Below are positions 1 through 11,752 of a DNA stretch of 64,000 bases, piece after piece. Below the pieces are notes generated by a model. The model was not told where the DNA came from. It ran no database searches and worked only from the letters and a program-made list of their open reading frames with translations. Within the stretch, counting starts at the first letter, position 1; each line of letters starts with the position of its first letter. Source of the DNA: Rhytidiadelphus loreus (lineage: Eukaryota > Streptophyta > Bryopsida > Hypnales > Hylocomiaceae); assembly GCA_947034895.1 (NCBI GenBank), contig OX344761.1, positions 25,184,863 through 25,248,862 on the forward strand, in the 5' to 3' direction. The translations under genes were made by a program, and so were the position numbers.

Positions 1-228
1 AATTGGACAACACATCCAATCTTAGAAACACTAAGAAACCACACCCACATTCACATCCCACCACCTACAATACATGCAACCACCCAACACGAATGGATCA
101 AAACACTAGCAGAATTAGCCAAAACTGCAAACACACAAGCTCACAAAATTACCACAAAATACACTCAAGATTGTATTAAAAAAGCAATCTCAAAATATCG
201 ACAATTGTATGAAAAAAGTCCTAAATAA
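1..228 (+). pseudogene. LINE ORF2 segment upstream of the RT domain (partial)
   Basis: Frame 1 is open for 75 codons from the first base to a TAA at 226-228. The peptide is basic and helical-looking (for example EWIKTLAELAKTANTQAHK, then CIKKAISKYRQLYEKSPK). It lies where the stretch between endonuclease and reverse transcriptase sits in LINE ORF2 proteins. It has the same A/C-rich codon use as the RT that follows. The assignment rests on position and composition; no catalytic motif is present. Confidence 0.6.
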
Positions 229-334
229 ATAAGTATTTAAAAATCTAAATACACCCTCACTCGATTGCATAAAAGACATACATAACAATCTACTAACCAA
301 TCCAGATGACATCACTAATGAAATACACAACTAA

Positions 335-1588
335 CAATCAATTAGTAACCGACCAACAATCCCAACATGTTTTTATTTACCAGAACACCCAATACATTGT
401 ACGTGTGGAGTGCAACAGTATCCGTGGCATGACTTAAACGGTCTCATCCTAGATAAACGCGGAACCTTTGAAACCCCTCTACACCATTATTTCAACAAGG
501 AGACATATGACATATGTCTAAAGCACCTATCTAATAACAAAACCCCTGGGCCAAACTTAATTCCAAATGTAATTTTAAAAAACATGCCAGATAACTTCCA
601 TAACTTACTTTTCCTATTTTTTACACAATGCTACAAACAAAAACAAATCCCAACCTCTTGGAAAACTAATCTAACTATACTACTTTATAAAAAAGGAGAC
701 CCTTCTCAACTATCAAACCATAAACCTATTGCTCTTGCAAACACCATATATAAATTCTTCACTAGTACTTTAACCCTAATCCTCTCCGCCTATGGCGAAA
801 ACCACCAAATCCTACACGATAGCCAAGAAGGATTTAGAGCAGAACGAAGTACATCACGACAACTACAACTCCTCATCGCAGCTCTAGAAGATGCCAGATT
901 CACAAATCAAGACATCTATATATTATATATAGATTTTAAAAACGCATTTGGATCCATAGATCATGCACGCTTCATGGCTATAATGTTAGATCTTGGATAT
1001 CCTAAAGACGCAGTAGCACTAATAGGAAATATTTACTCATACTCATCTACAATATTTACCGGTGAGCATTTTGGTAGAACTAAACCAATATCTATTCAAA
1101 GAGGTACTATCCAAGGAGACACACTAAGCCCTTATCTCTTTCTTATTTTTCTAGAACCACTACTTAGATGGCTCCAAAGAAGCAATCATGGATATAAATT
1201 CGGTACGTCCAAAATAACTTTTAGCTCTACAGCATACGCAGATGATTTAGCAGCAGCATCTTCTAAACTCCACTCACTCCAAGCCCAACTTGATAAACTT
1301 GATAAATATTGTGAATGGTCCGGAATGGATTTGGGAGTACCCAAATGTGCAATTACTGGATGCCCAAATAAATCTAAAACAAAACCTGACACTTTCAAAA
1401 ATCAAATACAGGCTATGAACATTAACTATAGAAACCAACCAATACCAATCCTCCACCAAAATGAACCGTATACTTACTTAGGTAAACAATTAGTACCCTC
1501 ACTAAAATGGAAATTACAAACACACATCACCACTAAAAAAGTAACAGATCAATGTACACAACTCACACACACTGTCCTGCCACAATAA
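335..1588 (+). pseudogene. LINE reverse transcriptase domain
   Basis: The frame is open from 335 and has no convincing start ATG, as expected for an internal domain. Visible RT motifs in order are TPGPNLIPN; a WKTNLTILLYKKGD block followed by NHKPIALANTIYK; SQEGFRAERST; YIDFKNAFGSIDH (first catalytic Asp); QRGTIQGDTLSPYLF; and TAYADDLAAA (the catalytic YADD box, near 1231). The domain copies element RNA into DNA at the target site. All catalytic residues are present, so this segment alone looks intact. The frame stops at 1588 and the protein continues in another frame from about 1552, which marks a frameshift. Non-LTR type is indicated by the GTIQGDxLSP block and by the downstream RNase H. 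Confidence 0.93.
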
Positions 1589-3575
1589 AACAAAGAATTA
1601 ATATGGTTGATACCGTAATACGTGCCGGTATAGCCTACAGCTTTTATGCAGTCCCATATTCCCTACCAACAATTAAAAAATTAGACAAAAAAATCATTGG
1701 AATTCAAAAAACCATATGTGGACTACCTAAATGTACTGCAAACGTAATAGTTCAACTTCCACACGAACTTTTTGGGCTAGAAGCCTTCTCCCTTAAAAAT
1801 GCATATCTACGTTGTATTGGCGAATAGCTTCGCAATGCACTCAATGATCCAGGAAGATTAGGCACAATATATAAAGGACTCATGCACCACATTTTGGCCA
1901 AATATGGTGGTGCAGAAAACATTCCAAGAATCATACAACATGACTGTGTCAGATCACCTACAATACGAATTCTATTTCTACTAAAAAAAAAGCAAGAATC
2001 CACCTCAAAAACATAACGGAAAGCTTCCAACTACACGCCACAGAACTTGAACAAGAATGGATGACACAATCTAACATCACCCTACCACACCAAAACTACA
2101 AACTCTCCCTTAAACTTCTACACAAACTCCTACTACACAACATACACAAAATAAAACATCTCACACTCCCAAATGGCATAAATTTAATGTCACCTGAAGA
2201 CTTTACAATATACTATCATACTCCAACGGACATCGAAAAACGGGCTTTAAATATAGTAGAACAACTTTTCTGCTACCCAAGGTGTACACTCAAATGTTCA
2301 ACACCTTGCCTACGACATCCAAAAATACGAACTTTCAAAGCACAATACATATCAGATAACCGTGATTTAACACCAATAGCTCCACACAATCCTCTGCATC
2401 CTTCACCAACACAACCCTCACAACAACAACCCCCCTCCCTCACATATTCCAAACAACCCATTCAAATTCTCCATATGGAAAATACTAGATCATAAAACTA
2501 AGGCAACAAAAGACAAATACAAAATTTCAAAAATATATACTACATATCTATGTCAATGTGCACCCCATAATAACATAACATATACTAAATGGTTACCACA
2601 AAGAGACCTTTTTCCATTTAACCATCCCACTCTAATTGAACACAACACCTCTCTACTAACACAGTATTATACACAACAACAACATAAGCACTATACAAAC
2701 ATTATTAGGGCAAATTTTAACCACGAACAAACTAGAGATGTACAATTCATTCCACCCCCAACAATCATTCCACACACATACATCTCCACCATCGAATGCA
2801 ACCCCGAAAAAGACATACTAACAAATACACACACTCTCCTCACACAAAACGAACTAACACACATATACTTAGATATCGGCAAACACCTGATTACAATTCC
2901 CACTACCAGGTTGCAATGGCTATGGAAACAATATCACACATCCATCTATAATACACATGGATTGGTTCCACCTACACAACCATTCGAAACTAAAATCATA
3001 TGGTTATACCAACGATATAAATACAAAAAATCCCCAAAAAATCCACTACACACGCAACAACACACTCTTCTACAAAGTATACTAGACTCACTAACAATAA
3101 CATTCAACATATCCATTCATATTTTTCTTCACCCATTACATGCTCTACCAAAATCACACAATTCTACTCTCTATATGAAAGAGATAAAATATTTGGATCA
3201 CTTGGCAAAGCCTTTGACTACAAATAGAGAAGCATAGGATTTGCACACCCAAATAATGAAGAAACAGCCCAACAAGCACTACATTGGTCTAGACTAGCAG
3301 CCAAACATGATCAAAACACCATAACTATACTTATCCTACCAGACATAAACTGGTATCAAAATTTCTCCCCCCCCATTGGACCATTCAAAGATACACATGT
3401 CATTGTCCATTTTACTGCAGACACTATTATATACGAAGAACCTACAATTCCCATAGAAATAAATAAAAAACCTCATATAGAACCCCTTGCAATACACATT
3501 TTCTGTATCCATCACCATCCGCATAGTGTTGGTCCAACTAACCAAATAAACCCCCTTACAAGGATCTTCCAACAT
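1589..3575 (+). pseudogene. LINE RT thumb and long linker, broken by several frameshifts
   Basis: Up to 1827 a shifted frame encodes IRAGIAYSFYAVPYS, then KKIIGIQKTICGLPK and HELFGLEAFSLKNAYLR. This resembles the thumb region after LINE RTs. From 2061 to 2495 another frame holds a Cys cluster (CYPRCTLKCSTPCLRHPK) and a Pro/Gln-rich stretch. A third frame is open from about 2458 to 3237 (KWLPQRDLFPF; RLQWLWKQYHTSIYNTHG). A further frame from about 3237 contains ITILILPDINWYQN and DTHVIVHFTADTI. I recognise no family in 2061-3575. At least four frame changes make this non-functional. About 600 residues lie between the RT core and the RNase H. Confidence 0.7.
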
Positions 3576-5213
3576 ATGCAGATATCACAATATTATATAC
3601 AAACTGCTGCTCCAACACCCGACAATGTCACAATGAATAAAAATTCTAACTGGAACAAACTCACATATAAAATCAATAACAACCCTACAAACATATGTAC
3701 GCCCTCGCTACCAACCTATGCAGTCCATCCTCAACTAAAATTCCCACCACAATATAGCTATTACACTGATGGATCTTTCATACTACCTAAACAACATGCA
3801 GATGGCCATTGGATACATGAAAAAGCGGGATATGGAATATACAATCCTTCCAAAGAAGAAATCCAAATTTCTAATCATTTACCTGGCCTACAAACTAGTT
3901 TTCGAGCTGAATTAATGGCCATACATAAAACACTTCAACTAATCACCACTAAATATCTGAATGAACTAGCACATATATTCACCAACTGCCTAAACTGTAT
4001 ACATGTACTTAACATACAACTACAACATCCTACACTACACCGAAACCATGCAGACAAAACTATATTAGAATCAATGGTGGATATGCTCAAAAAACGCACA
4101 CAACCCACAACAATCCACAAAATTAAAGCCCACGTTAATATTGATGGCAATGAAAGAGTAGACAAACTTGCTAAAATGGGTACATCAAAAGAATACAAAT
4201 TTGCCTCAAAACCATACGAATTTGCCTACACTACCCCTTTCTTTTACCAAAAAGATGAATGGCCAAGCCCCTCCCACCGTCCAAATAAAGGCCCTGTCAG
4301 ATGCCTTGAAACATATATCAAGAAGCATGATTGTGATAAAAATCTAGAAATACTGTCACAACAATTCCCTAACATTAGCAAATGGACACTTAATCCCGAC
4401 ATAGATAACATCCTGTCCAATGAATTCTGGTCTAACCTTTACATTACAGACTCACAAAAAACATGCCTATTAAAATTTCGAATTGGCCAATACATGGGAA
4501 ATGCAAGAAAACAATTATTTTTTGGCATAACCAGATTTCCATCCATCACATGTTCTATATGCAATTCCCAAAATGTTGACACATGGCTCCATGTACTTCT
4601 TAAATGTAAACAACAACACATACATGCCCTCAGAGTCAAAAGACATAATAAAGCCGTCTGGGAATTGAGAAAACTACTCATATCTACTAAAACAACCAGA
4701 TACTATACTCTCATGAACGTAGGTATATTTAATGACAATCCGCCAGAAAATACAGTCCCCAAATGGCTTCTCCCTTGTTCTTGTATTCAACAACGATGCC
4801 ATTGTAACGCTAGATTCAAACCAAATGTTTTATGTGTTAAAGGACTCCCTTACCAAAATACTCCACCAACACATCCAGATAACAATCTCACTATCCAATT
4901 CATTGAATTCACATACACTAACGACAGATTTTCACAAATAACAATAGATACTAAAATGCAAAAATACCAACCACTAATTAATAGCATCATGGCCTTAGGT
5001 TGGAATGTAGATCCACTCATTGTCATTACAGTAGGTGCTAGAGGAACAACACATGCTCCTTCAATAAAACTACTTGAAACCAACCTAAAATTGCCTGAAA
5101 TCGCTCTGAAACACACTTTCAAAACAATCAACACCATTGCCATACAATATGTTGGATCAATCATTCTACATAAACAGAAAATTGAAAATAACCAACCTCT
5201 CCCCATAGATTAA
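3576..5213 (+). pseudogene. LINE RNase H domain with C-terminal Cys/His region
   Basis: The 545-residue open stretch begins at an ATG, but that start is probably internal to a longer ORF. The RNase H fold shows YYTDGSF (first Asp, about residue 64), FRAELMAIHKTL (Glu, about residue 110), IFTNCLNC where the family has an Asp, and NERVDKLAK (last Asp). Downstream, ITCSICNSQNVDTWLHVLLKC has the C-x2-C-x7-H-x4-C spacing of a LINE C-terminal zinc knuckle, followed by CSCIQQRCHC. Such RNase H domains remove the RNA template. The Asn in place of the third acidic residue predicts weak or no activity. TAA follows at 5211-5213. Confidence 0.88.
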
Positions 5214-5385
5214 AACAAAAACAAAACAAAACAATAATGAAACAAAAAACAAAAAACAAAAAACAAACAAAAACAAAGAACAAAAAACAAAAACCAAAAA
5301 CCAAAAACCAAAAAACCAAAAAACCAAAAACCAAACCAAACCAAACCAAAACCAAAAACCAAAACCAAAACCAACAAAAACGTAA
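5214..5385 (+). repeat. CAAAA/CCAAA simple-sequence tail of the LINE
   Basis: Directly after the RNase H stop codon the plus strand is made only of A-runs separated by single C, later CC (AAAAC, then AAAAACC units), with rare T or G. It starts within one base of the stop codon. LINEs commonly end in short tandem repeats made during target-primed reverse transcription. The drift from AAAAC to AAAACC units along the tail is visible by eye. The flanking unique sequence starts near 5382. Confidence 0.85.
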
Positions 5386-5595
5386 ATTTGAATCACTGTA
5401 AAATCTGGTTACTTTATTTGGTTACTGGTAACTAAAAGTGTCTATTCTCGAAAGGGGAGAGTAGTTTTGCATCAATGGCTCTTGATCCATTGGACATTAG
5501 CTCATTGTCATTACGAACAGACACTTTATTCACGCCGGTCTTCTCTTTTGAAGATCGGAGTTTTTATCTATCTTTTTATCTATCTAGTTGTAGAA

Positions 5596-5949
5596 TGAAT
5601 GCAAGGTGATCCTTGAATGGACCGCTTTGATCTGTTAATGAATTCAAGAAGAATTGTTTTTATTTATTGTAAGAGCCAATCATTGGCTTTGATTTTTGCA
5701 CATTTCTTTATAAGTCATAAGGAGACGGATTTTGGGACACCTATGGTCACAAATAGGTGCCTATAATCTAGATCTTTGAAAAATTATAAGTAATTCAAAA
5801 ATGCTTGGAAAAATATGAAACTACTTGTATTGGGTTCTGCATCTATTTTTCTTTCTCTGAAAAATGATCTAAAAATCATTTTGTCCCTGGAAACCTGTAA
5901 AAAAGGCGAATCAGCCCTTAAAGTGACGGTTTATGAGCACACTACCTTA
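5596..5949 (+). repeat. MITE-B copy 1 (short TIR element); diverged partial copy follows to about 6120
   Basis: The right end reads GAGCACACTACCTTA (to 5949), matching the right ends at 18208 and 49764. The interior (ATGCTTGGAAAAATATGAAAC and the following CATCTATTTTTCTTTCTCTG) recurs in reverse complement at 10.2-10.5 kb, and in diverged form at 49.6 kb and again at 5.95-6.12 kb. The left end near 5596 is set only by homology to the 10.2-kb copy and is uncertain. No coding capacity. Confidence 0.65.
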
Positions 5950-6120
5950 CTATCGTAAATAGGTGCCTAGAACTGAAAACTTTAAAAAAATCATAACTAT
6001 ATCAATATTACTTGGAAAATTATGAAACGACTTGTAGTAGATGTCACATCTATTTATCTTTCTCTGAAAAATAAGTAAAAATTATCAGTCTACAAAAGCC
6101 TATGAAAAAGGTAGAATAGC

Positions 6121-7814
6121 CCGTAGCTCCGACATCCAATTTCTAGACTATGTACAGATTCAAAATTAGACTTCTTTCTCATTACATCTTGGATGAAAGT
6201 CATCCTAATTTGTGTTGATACTTTATGAAGTTGTGGTCCTATCCAAGGGTTGGATTTGTTGTTATTAGAGCACGTCTTTTTCTTTATTTACAAATGTGGA
6301 GGTTTGTGAAGTAGTTGACTTGTGTTAATTCTAGTTCAAGCTTGGAATTGCAAATATGAGGCCATAGGCTCAAAGAACATAGAAATTCCAAAAAAATTCC
6401 ACGTCAAGAGAACCTCATTTCAAATCCTTTCCAACAAAATTTACCTCAAAAATGATAATATTTTGCTTGTACTTGAATTTAGAAGGAATATAGAATTTTC
6501 CCTTTCAAAATTTATAGAAAAATATTGGTGATAGCATTGGTGAATCTAACCATATGGATAGAATCTAAAACTAAAACTCTACAACTTCTATTTGCATCTC
6601 AATTCCAAAATAATCTTCCAAATAGTACTTTATGATGATTTTTCCAAAATTGTCAATTTCAGAGATGACTTTGGACGCTTAGGGGTTAAATTACTTGTGG
6701 AGTACTCATCAGATATTTTTCATATTGTGTGTTTTTCAATTGCATCTCCTTCTATAATTATTCTTTTTCTAAATTTAATTTGCAAAAGATTGTTTCTTAT
6801 TTTGCTGAGTCTATATTGTTTGGTAAGACGTTTAGGGTGGAGGATTTCAAGTCGGTTACTTGCATAGTTTTGAGAGGGTGATCAACAACAGATCTCTGTA
6901 ATGGTGGGTTCGACAGATACCACTTTCTGCTAGGCAAAATTCTGAATTCATTCTTTGATTGTATTACAAGATTCCTGTAAATTCTGCAAGACATAACTTG
7001 ACTCATAGCCTAGGAATTCATCACATCCATCAATTTGCATGGAGAAAAAGAGCTTTATGATGAAAGCATAAGAAAGACATCTTACACTATATTTGGACTG
7101 ATTTCCAAATTTGAGTTCATTGATCAGTTTCGAATTGGGGGGCACTCAAAGTGAGGAATAAGTGTCCTGAATTTTAGGAAGCTTGTAGAAAAATTATGGC
7201 AGGTCTATGAGTTATGCTTGAGCTGCTTCACACCGACCAAGAGATGTTTGGCACATTAACCATCTTTGTTTGGGGTAATTGATTGACGTAACCCCAATTT
7301 CCAAAGTACAGCAACGCATTGAACACCATGTCGAGAAAGACGATGACAACAGAAAGACATCATCGCTGACACACAAGAGCTCTTGTAACCAAAAGATCTT
7401 TTGTTCATGAAAAGATATACTCCCTGGGGACATGAACGCTCTCGTTGAAACATTCACGAGGTATCTATGGTACATAACATTGTACACTCACTCTCCGAAC
7501 TACATTCACCTCTCGTGCTCCAAATCTCTCAACCGTAAGTTCTCATTCTGGGAAAGTTGACTTCAAGCTCCAGATCACCTCTCTCAACAGTAAGATGACA
7601 TTCTCCCAGAAAATCATCAACCAGTTAATTCGAGCACCTGCCTTAACAGATGATCGTCTAATCGTGCACACAAAAGATTGCCTGACCAGGAATTAAAGCT
7701 GGAAAGATGAAGGAGAGAAGATGGCATGGTCAGTCTTGACAGAAGAACATCGATTTGTGAAATAAGAAATATGAGCATGAGAGTCGAAGGAGACTTGAGG
7801 AGGTTTGTCGGAGG
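6121..7814. other. AT-rich intergenic region, no gene recognised
   Basis: Short open frames in this stretch lack family resemblance and conserved-looking composition. A CTTAGGGG followed by TTAA at about 6681-6689 resembles the right end of the piggyBac-type MITEs described elsewhere, but no matching left end was found. From about 7490 the sequence becomes less AT-rich and probably includes the 3' UTR of the ZIP-A gene. Confidence 0.5.
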
Positions 7815-9712
7815 TCAGCCCCAGATCAAGACGACGCCGATGAGGGTAGCGCCGAGGACGACGGCCAGCCATCGCCAGAAGGGGCGGTTGAGCGCCACCT
7901 TGTTGGAAGGGTTGTAGCCCTTGGCGAGCAAGTGGTTGATGGCAACGTAGATGAACACCCCGGTGGCGATGCCCATGGAGAAGGCGTAGATCCAGTCGGC
8001 GGTGCGGCCCTCCGTGGTGGAGTCGATGATGATGCCGATGGCCACGCCGATGGGCGTGGAGATGGCGAACGCGAACGCGTACAGCACGCATTGCAGGAGG
8101 GGGCGGTTGGGGATCATGCGAAGGAGCGCGATACCCATGGCTACCGCTGCGAAGATCTTGTGCAGGGAAACCGTCCAGAGGGCTTTCCATGTGTTACCTG
8201 TCGTTGCTGCAAAAATCGAATAAAATAAATGGAACACAATTTTACATTAAATTAGAATCTCAACTAAGAAGAAACATCATTCGAGACACAGTAGGAGTAA
8301 CGAACGCATTAGGTGCACTTAGAAACACAAGAGAACAAAAAAATGATACAAAACATACCAGAAAATTGTCCGAAAAGGCCTTAAAAAGAATGTGTAGTTC
8401 AAAAAACCATGTGCAATTAGAAACTCAAAATCAATAACATCATACAGTATACAGTAGCAAAAGCAACCTTGCAATATATGTGATTACTTTAAGTGATATT
8501 GAAGTGACGATGTCTTGGGGCACTTCGTGAAAAAAAATTGGGGTTTAGAAAGTTGGGAGAGATGGGTTCAGAAAGAGACGGACCTGCCACACCAATGGCA
8601 ATGCCCTCGAAGATGGAGTGGAAGCACAATGCTAGTATGAGGAGCAACGAGTCACCGAGGTTTGACGATGCCAAGATTGACGCCTTATTCTCCGGCACTG
8701 CGACATTGGAGGACACTCCAACGTCAAAATCACATTTATTACAACTTCAAAGTATCGCATCTCTATTACAGTTACCAAAGTGCCCGAGTGATGAACTCAC
8801 TTATGTGAGACAATCAATTCAAAGCCTACAATGGATTGTCACGTGGGTCCGTACATCTGAGCTAATTCAAAGAGGGAGGAATGCGTGTGACCACATACTA
8901 CAGGAGTACAGGCTGTGCTTGAGTGAATCACAAACAAAAGCTCAATTACAGTGTTACCAACATTCAATGGAAAATCATAGGAATTTCCATGTGACCACAG
9001 GTTACAAGGCTATAATCGAGCAATTACAAACCGAAGCCGAAATACAGTGTCGCCAGACTTCAGTGGGGAAACAAAGGAAATTTCATGAGATCACATGTTG
9101 CAGACTAGAATTGATTCTGTACAAACAAAAGCCCAAAGCACAGGAAACTTAATTTTACTAATTGATCACCAAAGCCCAAACACGGTGTTGCCAGAATTCC
9201 ATGGAAAAGAAGAGTAAAATTTCAAGTTGATAAAAGGGCTCACAATCGGGCGAATCCTCTACATCCGCCGTGACTTTGGCATCAGGCTGGAAGCTCCTGC
9301 GCCCCTGCACGCGCTGAATAGCCACATCCGCCAGCATGGTGAGCAAGTACCCCACCACCGCCAGCATTTCCGAGTACGCATAGTACGACTCCGGCCTCAA
9401 CCTCCGAAACACATCATGCGAGTCCCCAAGGAAGTGAATCATTGCCGTCGCCAGAAACACACCACCTGCAAACTGCGTCCCCAACACAAGAAACGTCTCG
9501 TTCCACCTAAAGAAGTAGGGCGAAATACCCGCCAAGAACGTGGCGAAGAACACAATCAGGAGTGCATACACCTTCGACAGAACCAAGCTCTTCGCTCTCA
9601 AGTTCACGCCCTCCTCTTCCTCGTGCTCATGACCCGCATGAGCTGACGCCAACGAAAGTCCCACCATGATCCATACCAACAGAAACACACGCAACACCGC
9701 CAGCCTCGCCAT
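7815..9712 (-). CDS. ZIP-family metal transporter A (ZIP2/ZIP11-like), three exons
   Basis: Coding exons on the minus strand are 9712-9244, 8697-8584 and 8206-7815, giving 324 residues, usual for plant ZIPs. Introns are GT-AG: donor GTGAG after 9244, acceptor before 8697; donor GTCCG after 8584, TTTTTGCAG before 8206. Phase is 1 at both junctions and frame closes exactly. ZIP proteins import divalent metals (Zn, Fe, Mn, Cu) across the plasma or endomembrane. Features are a signal-like N-terminus ([18 protein letters not shown]), an extracellular [10 protein letters not shown] metal-binding stretch, TM3 YLLTMLADV, the TM4 signature [10 protein letters not shown] with metal-ligand His and Glu, TM5 [12 protein letters not shown], and a C-terminal INHLLAKGY followed by one last TM. 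The loop between TM3 and TM4 is short and lacks the usual His repeats. ATG 9712 was chosen because the codons upstream are TTG/GTG only. Substrate is not predictable. Confidence 0.93.
8880..9225. repeat. Degenerate ~100-bp tandem repeats in ZIP-A intron 1
   Basis: The words CAGTGTTACCAA, CAGTGTCGCCAG and CGGTGTTGCCAG recur near 8949, 9044 and 9183. They are accompanied by GTGTGACCACA / ATGTGACCACAGG / ATGAGATCACATG and by repeated ACAAAAGC(C)CAA blocks. The repeats leave a 204-codon open frame on the plus strand across the intron, which is probably spurious. Confidence 0.55.
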
Positions 9713-9956
9713 CGTCACCACCAAAACCTCCCAAACCTCGCCAAGCTCTCAAACCTTGGCACAAAGGTTGAGACAAATGTTGCAACAGATCATGCAGCAA
9801 ACCTACGTTGACGACAAGATTTGAGCGCGCGCCCAGCAACAATGTGGGTTGATTGGATTGATGGTTGTTTGAGGTTGCGAGAGATGGTGTGGCGTGTTTG
9901 AGGAATGTGAGATGTGTTGTGGCAGGGTTTATGATGTGCATGTTGGTGTAAGTTAA

Positions 9957-9964
9957 CTTTATAT
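9957..9964 (-). promoter_or_regulatory. Candidate TATA box of ZIP-A
   Basis: On the minus strand this reads ATATAAAG, about 245 bases upstream of the ZIP-A ATG. The distance leaves room for a 5' UTR of roughly 200 bases. No transcript evidence is available, so this is a motif-based suggestion. Confidence 0.35.
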
Positions 9965-10194
9965 GAGGCTCGTCTCGTTGTCGTTGTTGTAGGCGCCGTG
10001 GAAGCCAATGCAAGCGGGTTGTGAGGGTGGCTGTCGTACAAGAGGTGTTGTACTACAAACCGGACGGACGTCGTACGACAGGATAGACTTTTGTTCCAGT
10101 TGGGATCGGATCATGTGGGGGCAGTGTACTGTTGCCCAAAGGTCCGGCCCCTCTCTCGGTCTCTTCTTGTCTTTCGAAGTCGATGAAGGTAAGG

Positions 10195-10550
10195 TAAGGT
10201 AGTATGCTCTGCACCTTTTTCATAGGTTTCCGTGTACATAAGTATTTTTCAATCATTTTTCAGAGAAAGGAAAATAGATCTGGAACCTAACACAATTGGT
10301 TTTGTATTTTTCCAAGTATTTTTGAATTACTTATAAATTTTCAAAGATTTGGGGCATTTATGACCATAGGTCTCCCAAAATCTGTCCACTTGCAACCAAA
10401 GACAATGATTGGTTCTTGCAATAGAAAAAAAAAATTCCTTGATTCATTCCATTGCTAAAGTGGTCCATTTAAGGATTACCCCATCTGCATTTTCCAGCTA
10501 ATAATAGGGTCCATTTGAAAAAAATGGGTGCATTTAGAGCCTACTATGTA
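10195..10550 (-). repeat. MITE-B copy 2
   Basis: The left end TAAGGTAGTATGCTCT matches the family TIR. The right end AGAGCCTACTATGTA is a diverged counterpart. The interior is the reverse complement of 5.60-5.87 kb (shared blocks include the CCAATCATTG region and the TTTTTCCAAGTATTTTTGAA block). About 355 bp, non-coding. It abuts the next MITE-B copy directly. Confidence 0.7.
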
Positions 10551-11752
10551 AGTCTACTCTCGAAGTGACCATTTAACCCTTTAAGGACCTTGGTCGATTC
10601 AGGGGGTGGGCAAGGCCTTATCTGGTCATAAAGAATAAAAGATAATAACTAAGGAAGATGAAGGCCAATTGCAGATCTGACCGTACCAATGAAAGCAGAG
10701 TGCAAAGTTTACGGATGTACATTGGATTTTACAATCAAAATATGTTCCCAAATTGGACTTTATAAAGCATCTCTATGCTTGTACATGATTGGGTATGTAT
10801 GCGGCAAAGTGGCTACATTTATGGCCATATTTCTTTATAAGTATTTTTTTAGGGTCTTATATGACCACGTCAACAATTTTTTAGGGTCATGATGGCAGGC
10901 AGGGAAATCATGGACTTGAGGGAACGCCAGCCTGGGAGTTCCCAAGAAATCTTCTCCCGCAATAAGGTGCCACTTCACAAGTTCAGCTGAACCTCTACAG
11001 GTGCTCAACAATGCAGAACAGAAAATCATCTAGGATTGGGAGAACGGTTTCTACTGATCTGTACAATGCTCAACCAGACTCACAAAGCCAAACATGGAGG
11101 CACAATATACTGTCTAACCAAGACAACCACTATTCATACTTACATTGAAACTTAGCAAAAACTTGATTGTCTCCAGTATGTTGTCCCAATGCACAAAATC
11201 AAATGCGGTTCACCATGTTACAAAAAAATTTCTTAACGAACTGATGTAACCAGCAGTATTCAGCTGCAATGTAGGGTCCTATCTGCCAGCCAGCTCAAGC
11301 AACAACAAAGCCCTTGCAAACTGAAAAACATAAAAAAAACATATTCAAAATGGTCTCAAATTTCCTACTACAAAATGATGCAGCCCAAGTGCCGGTCCGT
11401 TCTAGCATGATGCTGATTTCAATGACCACAGCAACATAGCATAGGGCACGAACATAAAAAAAAATTTGAGCTGCAATTGTTCTGGGCTAAGCTAGCACAT
11501 AACATACTGCCCTCAACCTCTTGCACTCCTGCCATTGTTATACGAAAAGCTTGCCAATACAAATGTCGAATCTACCAATGTTCAACTAAATGCCACCAAT
11601 GACGTCACTACAAGGCATCCAAATTCAATGGATTAGCAACCCGAAACAATTAATAACACATATCATAGTGGAGAAAGGATAGCCAAGTTCAAAATGGACA
11701 CAAGCAACGAAATTCGTGACTTACCAGTGCATGAGGAAGACTACCAACCGTT

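Larger units (their letters stand above)
1..5385 (+). mobile_element. Decayed LINE (non-LTR retrotransposon) with RNase H, 5'-truncated by the window edge
   Basis: The plus strand holds, in order, an open stretch that enters from outside the window (1-228), a reverse transcriptase (335-1588), a thumb-like segment in a shifted frame (1552-1827), a long cysteine- and proline-containing linker in several frames (2061-3575), an RNase H (3576-5213) and a CAAAA-type tail. RT then RNase H in one ORF2-like unit followed by a simple A-rich tail is known for I/RTE/L1-type LINEs that carry RNase H. The coding strand is strikingly rich in A and C and poor in G. Stop codons and frame changes at about 228, 1588, 1827, 2495 and 3237 show it is dead. 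No endonuclease or 5' end is visible, so the target-site duplication cannot be determined. Confidence 0.9.

Noticed and set aside
6660..6690. Single piggyBac-type MITE right end (CTTAGGGG next to TTAA)
   Set aside because: No matching left end within 1.2 kb, so no element is called; also true for similar single ends near 27290, 36294 and 58765.
8538..9152. 204-codon plus-strand open frame
   Set aside because: It overlaps ZIP-A exon 2 in antisense and the repeat-filled intron 1, has no family resemblance, and its composition follows the local repeats.
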